From Phenylobacterium aquaticum (lineage in GTDB: Bacteria > Pseudomonadota > Alphaproteobacteria > Caulobacterales > Caulobacteraceae), in contig CANCJJ010000003.1 in NCBI GenBank assembly GCA_947378305.1, positions 123,818-187,817 on the forward strand: a stretch of 64,000 nucleotides of DNA, given 5' to 3'. Made by a program: the position numbers and the translations under genes. The notes under the pieces are model-generated. The model was not told where the DNA came from and did not search any database. It was given only the letters and a program-made list of their open reading frames with translations. Below, piece after piece: positions 8,555 to 17,564 of this stretch. Position 1 is the stretch's first letter; every line of letters starts with the position of its first letter.

Positions 8555-9439
8555 ATGTCCGCTTTGACATGGCGTCATGCCCTATTGGCCCTGGCGGTCG
8601 TAGCCGTTTGGGGAACCAATTTTGCGATCATCAAGGTCGCGCTGGCGCATCTCCCACCCCTGACCTTCGCCGCCTTGCGGTTTACGTTTGCATTTCTCCC
8701 TGCAGCGTTTTTCCTGAAACGTCCAGCGGTGCCATGGCGGAACCTGGCAGCCTATGGGGTCCTGATCGGGCTGGGTCAGTTCGGCCTGCTGTATATCGCC
8801 CTAAAGGGCCAGATTTCCCCCGGGCTGGCCTCCTTGCTCATGCAGAGCCAGGTCTTCTTTACGATCGGCCTGTCAATGTGGCTGTCGGGAGAGCGGCTGA
8901 AGCGTTTTCAGATCGCCGCCCTGGGCCTGGCCGTCTGCGGCCTCGTGGTGATCCTGACCCATACCGATTCCATCACCACCGTTCTGGGCCTTGGACTGAC
9001 CCTATTGGCCGCCATGTCCTGGGGAATGGGAAACCTGGTTCAGCGGGCCACGCCTGAGGTCGATTCCTTGGCCTATGTGGTTTGGGCGAGTCTATTTTCT
9101 GTGCCGCCCCTGGTGATCCTTGCCCTGGTGTTTGACGGTGCGCCCGCCATGATCGAGGGTGTGGTTCACGCCGACCTCAAGACCTGGGCTGCCGTATTCT
9201 ATCAGTCCTTTGGCAATACCTTGTTTGGCTATACGGCCTGGGGATTCCTTTTGGCCCGGTATCCGACGGGGGTGGTAACGCCCTGGGCGCTCCTGGTGCC
9301 CGTCTTCGGAATGGGCGCTTCAGCGATCTTCCTCGCAGAACCCCTGCCGCTGTGGAAGCTGGTGGCAGCCGGTCTGGTGATCGGAGGCTTGGCGATCAAT
9401 GTTGTGGGACCTCGCCTTCAACTGGCCCGCCAGGGATGA
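8555..9439 (+). CDS. EamA-family (DMT superfamily) permease
   Basis: An inner-membrane protein of 294 residues with about ten hydrophobic segments and two EamA repeats. Examples of segments are ALLALAVVAVWGTNFAIIKV and AALGLAVCGLVVIL, with the second repeat beginning near LGLGLTLLAAMSWGMGNLV. Start chosen at ATG 8555 with AGGAG five bases upstream; an in-frame GTG six bases earlier is less well placed. Members export or import amino acids and other metabolites, and the substrate cannot be inferred. It is divergent from the TauD-like dioxygenase gene, so the two may share regulation. Confidence 0.9.
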   Translation: MSALTWRHALLALAVVAVWGTNFAIIKVALAHLPPLTFAALRFTFAFLPAAFFLKRPAVPWRNLAAYGVLIGLGQFGLLYIALKGQISPGLASLLMQSQVFFTIGLSMWLSGERLKRFQIAALGLAVCGLVVILTHTDSITTVLGLGLTLLAAMSWGMGNLVQRATPEVDSLAYVVWASLFSVPPLVILALVFDGAPAMIEGVVHADLKTWAAVFYQSFGNTLFGYTAWGFLLARYPTGVVTPWALLVPVFGMGASAIFLAEPLPLWKLVAAGLVIGGLAINVVGPRLQLARQG

Positions 9440-9487
9440 CAGACGATCCCGCATTCGCTAATCGGCCTTCAAACAGGAGCGTGAACT

Positions 9488-10072
9488 ATGAATACTGAAC
9501 AGGTTCTTGAGGAATTCCGGGCCGCAGGGGCCTTGCGGGAAGGGCATTTCATCTTGTCCAGCGGCCTGCATTCAGGCGTCTTCCTCCAGAAGAACCTGGT
9601 GTTTCAATATCCCGAGCGCACGGAGCGGCTGTGCAAGGCCCTGGCTGAAAAGATCCGGGCCACCATTGGCGAGGTCGATATCTGCGTGTCGCCCGCCGTG
9701 GGCGGCATTATTCCCGGGTATGAAACGGCTCGCCATCTGGGCGTCCCGTCCATCTATGTCGAGCGGGAAGGGGGGGCATTCAAGCTCCGCCGCGCCTTTG
9801 CCATCCCGCCCGGTGCCCGCGTGGCCATGATTGAAGACATTGTCTCGACCGGTCTTTCGTCCCGGGAGTGTGTCTCTGCGATCAAGGCGGCAGGCGGTAA
9901 TGTTGTGGTCGCCGCCTGTCTGGTGGACCGCTCCGGCGGCAAGGCGGATCCCGGCGCCCCCTTGGTGTCCCTGGCACAGCTCGATGTCCCGGCCTACCCC
10001 GCGGATGCCCTGCCGCCTGAGCTTGCGGCCATCCCCATCGAAGATCCCGGCAGCCGCAGGCTCTCGAAATGA
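9488..10072 (+). CDS. pyrE: Orotate phosphoribosyltransferase
   Basis: Joins orotate to PRPP to make orotidine 5'-monophosphate in pyrimidine synthesis. The PRPP-binding motif is [14 protein letters not shown], with one Asp of the usual acidic pair replaced by Glu. Upstream is the short-form start [17 protein letters not shown]. The length of 194 residues matches the short alphaproteobacterial form. ATG 9488 has AGGAG eight bases upstream. The stop overlaps the pdxJ start by four bases (ATGA), indicating translational coupling at the head of a long operon. Confidence 0.96.
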   Translation: MNTEQVLEEFRAAGALREGHFILSSGLHSGVFLQKNLVFQYPERTERLCKALAEKIRATIGEVDICVSPAVGGIIPGYETARHLGVPSIYVEREGGAFKLRRAFAIPPGARVAMIEDIVSTGLSSRECVSAIKAAGGNVVVAACLVDRSGGKADPGAPLVSLAQLDVPAYPADALPPELAAIPIEDPGSRRLSK

Positions 10073-10818
10073 CCCGACTTCGCCTCGGCGTGAATATTGA
10101 TCACGTGGCAACGCTGAGGAATGCGCGCGGGGCGACCTATCCAGACCCTGTTCGTGCGGCCAGACTGGCCATGTCCATGGGGGCTGATGGCATAACCGCG
10201 CATCTGCGCGAAGACCGGCGGCATATTTCCGATGCCGATATCGCTGCGATCAGTGCCTTGACCCGCGAGGTCGGCAAGCCGTTGAACTTTGAAATGGCGG
10301 TGACGGACGAGATGGAGGCCATCTGCCTCTCCCATCGGCCCCACGCAGCCTGTCTGGTGCCTGAGCGTCGGGAGGAAGTGACGACGGAAGGGGGGCTGGA
10401 TGTTGTCGGTGGCCATAATCGGATAGCCCCGTCCGTTCGGCGGTTTCTGGCTGCTGGAATTCGGGTGTCATGTTTCATCGATGCCGATCCGCAGCAGGTC
10501 CTGGCTGCCAAATCGGTCGGAGCCCAGATCGTGGAATTCACCACAGGGCCCTATTGCGATGCGGTTCGAGAGGGCTCGGATCAGGCCCATGCCTTGCTGG
10601 AATCCCTGTCCGCCGCCGCCCGGCAGGCCCACGCCCTCGGCCTTGAAGTCCATGGCGGGCACGGCATTGATTTCGAGACAGTCGGGGCGATTGCCCGCAT
10701 TCCCGAAATGGTCGAGCTGAATATCGGTCATTTTCTGATCGGTGAGGCCGTTTTCATGGGGCTCGGCCCAGCCATCCAGCACATGCGAAGCCTGATGGAC
10801 GAGGCACGGGCACAGTGA
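10069..10818 (+). CDS. pdxJ: Pyridoxine 5'-phosphate synthase
   Basis: Condenses 1-deoxyxylulose 5-phosphate with 3-amino-2-oxopropyl phosphate in the DXP-dependent route to vitamin B6. The 249-residue TIM barrel has the family start ([17 protein letters not shown]), then [29 protein letters not shown], and a late [10 protein letters not shown] glycine-rich loop. It overlaps pyrE by four bases upstream and acpS by four bases downstream. The pdxJ-acpS pairing is conserved in many proteobacteria. Confidence 0.97.
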   Translation: MTRLRLGVNIDHVATLRNARGATYPDPVRAARLAMSMGADGITAHLREDRRHISDADIAAISALTREVGKPLNFEMAVTDEMEAICLSHRPHAACLVPERREEVTTEGGLDVVGGHNRIAPSVRRFLAAGIRVSCFIDADPQQVLAAKSVGAQIVEFTTGPYCDAVREGSDQAHALLESLSAAARQAHALGLEVHGGHGIDFETVGAIARIPEMVELNIGHFLIGEAVFMGLGPAIQHMRSLMDEARAQ

Positions 10819-11222
10819 TCCTGGGCATTGGGTCAGACCTCACGGATATCCGCCGGATCCAGGCCAGCCTGGACAGGTTTGGAGACCGCTTTCGCGGGCG
10901 TGTCTTTACCGAGATTGAACGGACCCGGTCAGATCGCAAGCCAGACCCGGCGTCCAGCTATGCCAAGCGATTTGCCGCCAAGGAGGCCTGTGCCAAGGCC
11001 CTGGGAACCGGCATTCGGCGCGGTGTTTTCTGGCGCGACATGGGGGTCGTGAACAAGCGATCCGGTCAGCCCACCATGGCCCTGACGGGCGGGGCGCTTA
11101 AGATTCTGACCGGGCTCTTGCCGGAAGGTCATGAGGCGGTGATCCATCTGTCCCTGACCGACGATCACCCTTACGCCCAGGCCTTCGTGATCATTGAGGC
11201 GGTAAAACTCTCGGCGGGTTGA
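10815..11222 (+). CDS. acpS: Holo-[acyl-carrier-protein] synthase
   Basis: Transfers 4'-phosphopantetheine from CoA to acyl carrier protein. The 135-residue protein shows both family motifs: [12 protein letters not shown] at the start, with the magnesium-binding Asp, and [15 protein letters not shown], with the conserved Lys-Glu. The GTG start overlaps the pdxJ stop (GTGA). This is followed by 94 bases with a candidate promoter before lepB1. Confidence 0.96.
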   Translation: MILGIGSDLTDIRRIQASLDRFGDRFRGRVFTEIERTRSDRKPDPASSYAKRFAAKEACAKALGTGIRRGVFWRDMGVVNKRSGQPTMALTGGALKILTGLLPEGHEAVIHLSLTDDHPYAQAFVIIEAVKLSAG

Positions 11223-11232
11223 TTGCAGAAAT

Positions 11233-11263
11233 TTAACACTATTTTTCGGTAAATTTGGATAAT
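11233..11263 (+). promoter_or_regulatory. Candidate promoter upstream of the lepB-rnc-era-recO genes
   Basis: The 94-base gap before lepB1 is locally AT-rich. GATAAT (11258-11263) matches the -10 consensus at five of six positions and is preceded by TTTG. TTAACA at 11233-11238 is one mismatch from the -35 consensus, but the spacer is 19 bases, longer than ideal. This would allow the secretion, RNase III, Era and RecO genes to be transcribed apart from pyrE-pdxJ-acpS. Confidence 0.3.
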
Positions 11264-11316
11264 CTGCTTACCGGGGGTATTCACGTGGCCTGGTTAGGCA
11301 CCAAAAGGATTTTCTG

Positions 11317-12081
11317 ATGACCGATGAGACCCAGCCTTCGCCACCGGCTCCCAATGAGACGGTCGAGCTGATCAAGACCGTGGTGATCGCGCTTCTGATC
11401 GCCCTCGTGCTGCGGGTCCTTTTGTTCCAGCCCTACACCATTCCGTCTGCATCCGAGGAACCCAACCTCTATGAGGGCGACTATGTGGTTGTGACGAAAT
11501 TTGATTATGGCTGGTCGAACCACTCCATTCCCTTCAGCCCGCCCCTGTTCGATGGCCGGATATTTAGCCATGCGCCCGAGCGGGGTGACATTATCGTCTT
11601 CAAATTGCCGCGGGATAATCACACCGATTACATCAAGCGCCTCATCGGCGTGCCCGGGGATCGTGTTCAGATGCGTCAGGGCTTGCTCTACCTGAACGGG
11701 CAGCCCGTGCCCCGTGAAGGCAAGGGTGTTTTCATGGAAACCGGTGGCTCCGGGGAAGTTCGCCAGGTGGCGCGGTTCGAAGAAACTCTGCCCGGCGGCC
11801 GCAAGTATCTGACCAATGATTTCGGCCCCGGCGGCGACCTGGATGACACCCAGGAGATTACGATACCGGAAGGCTATTATTTCTTCATGGGCGATAATCG
11901 GGACAACTCTGCCGATAGCCGCCTGCCAAGCGAGATCGGCGTGGGGCTTGTTCCCGCGGCCAATCTGGAGGGCCGGGCGAGGATTGTTCTGTTGTCCTGG
12001 TCTCCGGGGGCTTCCTTGCTCAAGCCCTGGACCTGGGTACTCAATCTCCGACCCAGCCGTTTTGGGCGTATCCTACACTGA
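11317..12081 (+). CDS. lepB: Signal peptidase I, first tandem copy with altered catalytic box
   Basis: Signal peptidase I cleaves Sec/Tat signal peptides at the outer face of the inner membrane. The 254-residue protein has one N-terminal membrane segment (VVIALLIALVLRVLLF, about 22-37). It then has the general-base Lys107 in DYIKRLIGVPGDRV and the GDNRDNSADSR box. The nucleophile box reads IPSASEEPNLYEGD: Ser46 is kept, but the residue after it, normally Met (SxSMxP), is Glu47. The start has AAGGA seven bases upstream. A second lepB overlaps its stop. Whether this copy is active is uncertain; the fold is clearly retained. Confidence 0.92.
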   Translation: MTDETQPSPPAPNETVELIKTVVIALLIALVLRVLLFQPYTIPSASEEPNLYEGDYVVVTKFDYGWSNHSIPFSPPLFDGRIFSHAPERGDIIVFKLPRDNHTDYIKRLIGVPGDRVQMRQGLLYLNGQPVPREGKGVFMETGGSGEVRQVARFEETLPGGRKYLTNDFGPGGDLDDTQEITIPEGYYFFMGDNRDNSADSRLPSEIGVGLVPAANLEGRARIVLLSWSPGASLLKPWTWVLNLRPSRFGRILH

Positions 12082-12809
12082 GCCTGTCCGGGCTGAGGGG
12101 GCTTCTTAAGGGCCTTGCGGGCCTGGGGTGTGCCGCAGGCCTGGTCTGGGGTCTGAGGGCCTTTGTTGTCCAGATTGCCTGGATTCCGTCATCGTCGATG
12201 GAGCCGACCCTAATTGTCGGCGACCAGATTATCATCACCAAGTTTGCCTATGGCTATACGCGGGTTACGGCCCCCTGGATCCATGGGCGGGTCCTGGCCA
12301 GAGCCCCGGAGCGCGGAGATGTTGCGGTCTTCAAGTTGCCTCGCGATGGTCGCACCAATTTTATAAAGCGCGTGATCGGCTTGCCCGGGGATCGGGTGCA
12401 GATGAAGGGCGGGGTGCTGTGGCTGAATGGTCGTCAGATACCGCGGGAAACGCTTCCCTCGGTCTGGATCCCATCGGCCCATGGCTTCACGCGAACCGTC
12501 GCTCGGATCCGGGAAACCCTGCCAAACGGTCGTCAATATGTGACTTATGATTACGGTGCTGACGCCGTCGGCGACAATACCGACCTGTTTATTGTGCCTG
12601 CGGGACACTATTTCGTTATTGGCGACAACCGTGACGATTCCCTGGACAGCCGTTTTTCTCGGATGGTTGGGACCGGCTTCGTCCCGGCTGAAAACCTGAT
12701 CGGCAGGGCAGAGCTAATTCTGCTATCCTGGAGTCCCGGGGCAAGTTTGCGAAGGCCTGAGACCTGGTTTCGAGAGACCCGCTTCGGGCGTGTGATATAT
12801 GGACCGTAA
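12078..12809 (+). CDS. lepB: Signal peptidase I, second tandem copy (probable CTG start)
   Basis: A paralogue of the preceding gene with a standard catalytic box, IPSSSMEPTLIVGD. The serine is Ser40 and the general base Lys97 (NFIKRVIGLPGDRV), and the GDNRDDSLDSR box is present. The first ATG in frame (12198) lies after the catalytic serine, so it cannot be the true start. Upstream the frame stays open and encodes a membrane anchor (GLGCAAGLVWGLRAFVVQIAW) but has no ATG, GTG or TTG. CTG at 12078 overlaps the lepB1 stop as CTGA, like the ATGA/GTGA couplings elsewhere in this operon, and gives 243 residues. The stop overlaps the rnc ATG (TAATG). Confidence 0.85.
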   Translation: MSLSGLRGLLKGLAGLGCAAGLVWGLRAFVVQIAWIPSSSMEPTLIVGDQIIITKFAYGYTRVTAPWIHGRVLARAPERGDVAVFKLPRDGRTNFIKRVIGLPGDRVQMKGGVLWLNGRQIPRETLPSVWIPSAHGFTRTVARIRETLPNGRQYVTYDYGADAVGDNTDLFIVPAGHYFVIGDNRDDSLDSRFSRMVGTGFVPAENLIGRAELILLSWSPGASLRRPETWFRETRFGRVIYGP

Positions 12810-13507
12810 TGAACAAACGTAATGCCGCAGTGAGTGATGTCGAGGCCCGTCTGGGCCATAGCTTTGCGGACAGGGACCTGCTCGAACGGGCATTGACTCA
12901 TGCCAGTGTCGGCAATGGCGGCACCAAGACCCACGACAATGAGAGGCTGGAGTTTCTGGGGGACCGGGTCTTGAACCTGCTGGCCGCCGAGCAACTGACC
13001 ATCGACCGTCCCCAGGCGCGGGAGGGGGAAATGTCACGCTGGATGAACCAGCTGGTGAACTACCGCACGTGTGCCGAAGTCAGCCGTGCCCTTGGCCTGC
13101 CCGAGGCCCTTCGTGTCGATGCAAGCGCAACCAAGGTCGGAGCCCGGGATAATGACCGGGTCCTTGGAGATGCCTGCGAGGCTGTGATGGCGGCCCTTTA
13201 TATTGATGGCGGCCTGGAGGCCGCACGCCAGTTTTTTGTGACCTATTGGCGAGCCTGGCTGGACACACTTGATACCCCCATCACCAAGGATGCCAAGACG
13301 CTCTTGCAGGAGTGGGCCATGGCGCGATCCCTGCCGGTGCCAACCTATGTCGTCACGAAGACAGAAGGCCCTTCGCATGCTCCTCGCTTCACCCTAGAAG
13401 TGCGGCTCGAAGGGTTTACGCCTGAAATTGCCCAAGGGGGCTCAAAGCGCGAGGCCGAGAAGGCCGCCGCTGCCCTCATGTTATCCAAGAGAGAGCTTGA
13501 AGTATGA
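12809..13507 (+). CDS. rnc: Ribonuclease III
   Basis: Cleaves double-stranded RNA in rRNA processing and mRNA decay. The 232-residue protein has the signature NERLEFLGDRVLNLL (Glu48 and Asp52 at the metal site), then LGDACEAVMAALYIDGG. A C-terminal double-stranded-RNA-binding domain follows (KTLLQEWAMARSLPVPTY to REAEKAAAALML). Its ATG overlaps the lepB2 stop and its stop overlaps the era start, so the lepB-rnc-era order is translationally coupled, as in many proteobacteria. Confidence 0.97.
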   Translation: MNKRNAAVSDVEARLGHSFADRDLLERALTHASVGNGGTKTHDNERLEFLGDRVLNLLAAEQLTIDRPQAREGEMSRWMNQLVNYRTCAEVSRALGLPEALRVDASATKVGARDNDRVLGDACEAVMAALYIDGGLEAARQFFVTYWRAWLDTLDTPITKDAKTLLQEWAMARSLPVPTYVVTKTEGPSHAPRFTLEVRLEGFTPEIAQGGSKREAEKAAAALMLSKRELEV

Positions 13508-14436
13508 CACGCGCCGGATTTGCCGCGATCATCGGCGCGCCCAATGCGGGCAAGTCGACCCTGACCAACTATCTGGTGGGGGCAAAAGTCTCCATCGTGA
13601 CCCAGAAGGTGCAAACCACGCGCTTTCCCGTGCGGGGTGTGGCCATGTCTGGCGAGGCCCAGATCGTTCTGGTCGATACGCCCGGTATCTTCGCCCCCCG
13701 ACGCAAGTTTGACCGGGCCATGGTCCGGTCCGCCTGGGGTGGAACCGAGGATGCAGACGTGATTGTGCATCTGGTGGATGTGCAGGCCGAACTGGCTGTG
13801 GACCAGGGCGATGCAAAGGCGGCTGACAAACGCGCCCGGATCGATGTTGAGACCATCATTGAAGGCCTGCGCGCTGCGGGAAAGACCGCAATCCTGGCAA
13901 TCAACAAGATCGACGGGGTCAAACGGGACTCCATGCTCGCCGTGGTTCAGCGCCTCTTTGAGAGCGGCGTTTATTCGGAAGTCTTTCTGATTTCTGCGGT
14001 AGATGGGTCAGGCGTCGAGGACCTGAAGGTCCGACTGGCAGAATTGATGCCGGAAGGCCCCTGGCTTTATCCGGAGGAACAGACCGCCGACCTGCCGGTC
14101 CGGCTCCTGGCCGCCGAAATCACCCGGGAGAAGATCTATTTGCGTGTGCATGAGGAGCTTCCCTATGCCGCCGCTGTTGAAACCACGGCCTTTACCGAGA
14201 AGGCGGATGGTTCGGCCCGGATCGAACAGACCATCTATGTCGAACGGGAAAGCCAGAGGCCCATCGTTCTGGGCAAGAACGGCCAGACCTTGAAGTGGAT
14301 CGGCCAGAAGTCCCGCGAGGAGCTTGGCGAGCTGCTGGATCGACCGGTGCACCTGTTCCTGACCGTAAAGGTCGATGAACGCTGGGCTGACAAGCGGGAA
14401 TTCTATGGGGATGTCGGACTGGACTTCGATGTCTAA
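13504..14436 (+). CDS. era: GTPase Era
   Basis: An essential GTPase that binds the 3' end of 16S rRNA during 30S assembly. The G domain has G1 GAPNAGKST (11-19), G3 DTPG, G4 NKID, and a plausible G5 ISAVDGSG. The C-terminal KH domain includes IYVERESQRPIVLGKNGQTL. Its 310 residues are the usual length. The ATG overlaps the rnc stop (ATGA). recO follows after 15 bases. Confidence 0.97.
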   Translation: MTRAGFAAIIGAPNAGKSTLTNYLVGAKVSIVTQKVQTTRFPVRGVAMSGEAQIVLVDTPGIFAPRRKFDRAMVRSAWGGTEDADVIVHLVDVQAELAVDQGDAKAADKRARIDVETIIEGLRAAGKTAILAINKIDGVKRDSMLAVVQRLFESGVYSEVFLISAVDGSGVEDLKVRLAELMPEGPWLYPEEQTADLPVRLLAAEITREKIYLRVHEELPYAAAVETTAFTEKADGSARIEQTIYVERESQRPIVLGKNGQTLKWIGQKSREELGELLDRPVHLFLTVKVDERWADKREFYGDVGLDFDV

Positions 14437-14451
14437 CCGCTTGTCTGTCTA

Positions 14452-15183
14452 ATGGAATTCGAGGACGACGCCTTCGTTTTGGGTGCGCGGGCCTTTGGCG
14501 AAAGTGGCGCAATTGTTGACCTTTTGACCGCTCGCCACGGGCGCTATGCCGCCCATGTCGCAGGCGGGGCCTCGCGGCGGATCAAGCCCATGCTTCAGGC
14601 GGGCGGGCGCGTGCGGATGCAATACCGGGCCCGTATCTCCGAACAGCTCGGCGGGGCCAGTCTGGAGCCTGTGGGGGAGGGGCCTTCCGCCCTTTTCGAC
14701 GATGCTCTGGCCCTGGCCGGCCTGTCTGCAGCCGCAGCCGTGACGGCGACGGCCCTACCGGAGCGCGAGCCCCATCCGGGGGCTTTTCTGGCCCTTGAGT
14801 CCCTGATTACTGCCCTGGGATTCCCCGAGATCTGGCCGGCGGTCTATGTGCGGTTTGAGGCCGGACTGCTTCAGGACCTTGGATTTGGCCTTGATCTCTC
14901 CAAGTGTGCGGCGACGGGGGCGGTGGATGATCTGGTTTATGTTTCACCCCGGACAGGTCGTGCTGTCAGTCGGCAGGCTGGCGAACCCTACCATGATCGT
15001 ATGCTGGCCCTGCCGAGGTTCATGCTGTCGGCCCAGGCCGGGCTGGAGACCGGGGATGTCGGGGCAGGCCTGGCCCTGACCGGGCATTTTCTGGAAGCCT
15101 TCGTCTACGGACCCGTCAATCGGCCCTTGCCTCAACCGAGGGTCTGGCTGGTCGACAAGCTGTCCCATGCCCAAAGACTCTGA
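14452..15183 (+). CDS. recO: DNA repair protein RecO
   Basis: Loads RecA onto SSB-coated single-stranded DNA in the RecFOR pathway. It has an N-terminal OB fold (DAFVLGARAFGESGAIVDLL, then ARHGRYAAHVAGGASRR) and a helical C-terminal part (RFEAGLLQDLGFGLDLSKCA). The length of 243 residues is typical of alphaproteobacterial RecO. Only Cys at KCAATG is present in the zinc-finger region, so the four-cysteine site seen in some RecO proteins is absent. It ends the pyrE-to-recO gene train. Confidence 0.93.
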   Translation: MEFEDDAFVLGARAFGESGAIVDLLTARHGRYAAHVAGGASRRIKPMLQAGGRVRMQYRARISEQLGGASLEPVGEGPSALFDDALALAGLSAAAAVTATALPEREPHPGAFLALESLITALGFPEIWPAVYVRFEAGLLQDLGFGLDLSKCAATGAVDDLVYVSPRTGRAVSRQAGEPYHDRMLALPRFMLSAQAGLETGDVGAGLALTGHFLEAFVYGPVNRPLPQPRVWLVDKLSHAQRL

Positions 15184-15236
15184 CTCGGCGCGTGCACACC
15201 GGTATTGATGAGGTCCCTTAGTCGTGTGATTCGCGT

Positions 15237-17480
15237 ATGAACAAATCGGTCCTGCCCATGCCTGACGGTGATCGCATCATTGATGAGCCGCTCAGCGAGG
15301 CCTTGTCCCGCCGGTATCTCGCCTATGCCCTGTCCACGATCACAGGCCGCGCCCTGCCAGACGTCAGGGATGGTCTGAAGCCGGTTCACAGACGGCTCCT
15401 ATTTGCCATGCGGCAATTGCGGATGGACCCTACAACCACGGCCAAGAAGTGTGCCCGGGTCGTCGGGGACGTGATCGGTAAGTACCATCCGCATGGTGAT
15501 GTTGCGGTCTATGAGGCCCTGGTCCGTTTGGCGCAGGACTTCGCCCAGCGTTATCAACTCGTGGATGGCCAGGGGAATTTCGGCAATATCGACGGCGATA
15601 ACGCTGCGGCCATGCGATACACCGAATGCAAGCTGACCGTGGCGGCCCAGTTGCTGCTGGACGGTATCGATGAAGACGCCGTTGATTTTCGCCCGACCTA
15701 TGATGGCGAGGAAGAAGAACCCGTCGTCCTGCCTGCGGGCTTTCCCAACCTTCTGGCCAACGGATCAAGCGGCATTGCCGTGGGCATGGCGACCTCGATT
15801 CCGCCCCATAATGCCGCAGAACTGATTGATGCCTGTCTGTTGCTCCTGGACAAGCCAGAGGCCTCAACGGCGGACCTTCTCGCCCTTGTTCACGGGCCTG
15901 ACTTTCCGACCGGCGGGATTATCGTCGAGCCCTCCCATACCCTGCTTGAGACCTACGAGACGGGACGGGGCGGGGTTCGTCTGCGGGCCCGTTGGTTCAA
16001 GGAGGACGGGGGGCGCGGGACCTATCAGATCGTCATCACGGAAATTCCCTATCAGGTGAAGAAGGCGGATCTGGTCGAGCAATTGGCCGACCTGATCGAA
16101 AACAAGAAGGCCCCGCTTCTGGGGGATGTTCGCGACGAGAGTGCCGAGGATGTGCGGCTCGTGCTTGAGCCCAAGAGCCGCAATGTCGAACCCGAAGTCC
16201 TCATGGAGAGCCTGTTCAAGCTTTCCGCCCTGGAGACCCGCTTCCCGGTCAATATGAATGTGCTGGATGCTCGGGGCTCACCGGGCGTGATGGGGCTCAA
16301 GGCGCTCCTGCTGGCCTTCCTGGATCACCGGCGGGAGGTTCTGGTGCGCCGGGCGCGGCACAGGCTGGGCAAGATTGAGGCTCGCCTGCACATACTTGAT
16401 GGACTGGTCATCGCCTTCCTCAACCTCGATGAGGTCATTCGCATTGTCCGATATGAGGAGGAGCCCAAGGCCAGGCTGATCGAGGCCTTTTCCCTGTCTG
16501 ACATTCAGGCCGATGCCATCCTCAATACCCGCCTTCGTCAGTTGGCGCGGCTTGAGGAAATGGAACTGCGCCGTGAACATGCTGAGCTGGCGGAAGAGCG
16601 TGATGGGCTCCTTGCGCTTCTGGCCTCGGATCGGGCGCAATGGAAGCTGGTGGGCGTCGGTCTGCGGGATGTGAAGGCGGTTCTGGGCCCGGAAACCGCG
16701 ATAGGTCGCAGGCGCTCCAGCTTTGACGTGGCCCCCCTGGTGGATTCGGATGCCGCGATTGAGGCCATGATCGTGCGCGAGCCGATTACCGTCATTCTTT
16801 CAGCTCGTGGCTGGATTCGGGCGACGAAGGGGCGGGTCGAAGACCCGTCCGAGCTGAAATACAAGGAAGGCGATTCCCAGGGCTCTATCGTCCCGGCCGA
16901 GACAACCGACAAGCTGCTGATCTTTGCATCGGATGGCCGGTTCTTTGCCCTGGCCTGCGACAAGTTACCCGGCGGCAGAGGCCATGGGGAGCCCCTGCGC
17001 CTCATGCTCGATCTTGATGACAAGACCGATATTATTGACATCTTCCCGCACAAGCCGGGCGCGAAACGCATAATTGCCTCCAAGGAGGGGTATGGTTTCG
17101 TCCTTCCCGAGGAGGAGGCCCTGTCCTTCCGCAAGGCGGGCAAGCAGGTGCTGAGCGTGGGCGCAAAGGGGGCCGCCTTTGCCTTGCCGGCCGTCGGCGA
17201 TCACCTGGCTGTGGTGGGCGACAACGGCAAGATTCTGATTTTTGCATTGAGCGAACTGCCGGAAATGCCCCGTGGGAAGGGCGTCAAGCTTCAGGCCTAT
17301 CGTGAGGGCGGCCTGCGGGATGCCACGGTCTTTGCCGAGGATGTCGGGGCGACCTGGGTGGATTCCGCCGGGCGGACACGGGTCTGGACCGAGTGGCGTG
17401 ACTGGAAGGGGCGGCGTGCAAGTCCTGGGAAGTTGGCCCCCAAGGGCTTTCCCGCCAGCAAGAGGTTTCGGCCAGCTTAA
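15237..17480 (+). CDS. parC: DNA topoisomerase IV subunit A
   Basis: The DNA-cleaving subunit of topoisomerase IV, which decatenates daughter chromosomes. The active-site Tyr lies in AAAMRYTECKLT near residue 127. The 747-residue length and shorter C-terminal beta-pinwheel separate it from GyrA; the pinwheel includes repeats such as FALACDKLPGGRGHGEPLRL and GAKGAAFALPAVGDHLAV. In the quinolone-determining loop, HPHGDVAVYEALV carries Val where E. coli ParC has Ser80. Its partner parE lies about 40 kb away at 55.1-57.1 kb. Confidence 0.95.
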   Translation: MNKSVLPMPDGDRIIDEPLSEALSRRYLAYALSTITGRALPDVRDGLKPVHRRLLFAMRQLRMDPTTTAKKCARVVGDVIGKYHPHGDVAVYEALVRLAQDFAQRYQLVDGQGNFGNIDGDNAAAMRYTECKLTVAAQLLLDGIDEDAVDFRPTYDGEEEEPVVLPAGFPNLLANGSSGIAVGMATSIPPHNAAELIDACLLLLDKPEASTADLLALVHGPDFPTGGIIVEPSHTLLETYETGRGGVRLRARWFKEDGGRGTYQIVITEIPYQVKKADLVEQLADLIENKKAPLLGDVRDESAEDVRLVLEPKSRNVEPEVLMESLFKLSALETRFPVNMNVLDARGSPGVMGLKALLLAFLDHRREVLVRRARHRLGKIEARLHILDGLVIAFLNLDEVIRIVRYEEEPKARLIEAFSLSDIQADAILNTRLRQLARLEEMELRREHAELAEERDGLLALLASDRAQWKLVGVGLRDVKAVLGPETAIGRRRSSFDVAPLVDSDAAIEAMIVREPITVILSARGWIRATKGRVEDPSELKYKEGDSQGSIVPAETTDKLLIFASDGRFFALACDKLPGGRGHGEPLRLMLDLDDKTDIIDIFPHKPGAKRIIASKEGYGFVLPEEEALSFRKAGKQVLSVGAKGAAFALPAVGDHLAVVGDNGKILIFALSELPEMPRGKGVKLQAYREGGLRDATVFAEDVGATWVDSAGRTRVWTEWRDWKGRRASPGKLAPKGFPASKRFRPA

Positions 17481-17564
17481 GTCTTCTTAGAGAAGGGGGC
17501 TTTGCCAGGATCAGAAAGGCTCGTTAAGGTCTGGTCCAGAGTTTAAAAATTAGGGGGATTTCAC

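Noticed and set aside
12198..12809. Second lepB as a 203-residue protein starting at the first ATG
   Set aside because: That start removes the membrane anchor and the catalytic serine, both encoded in the same open frame upstream.
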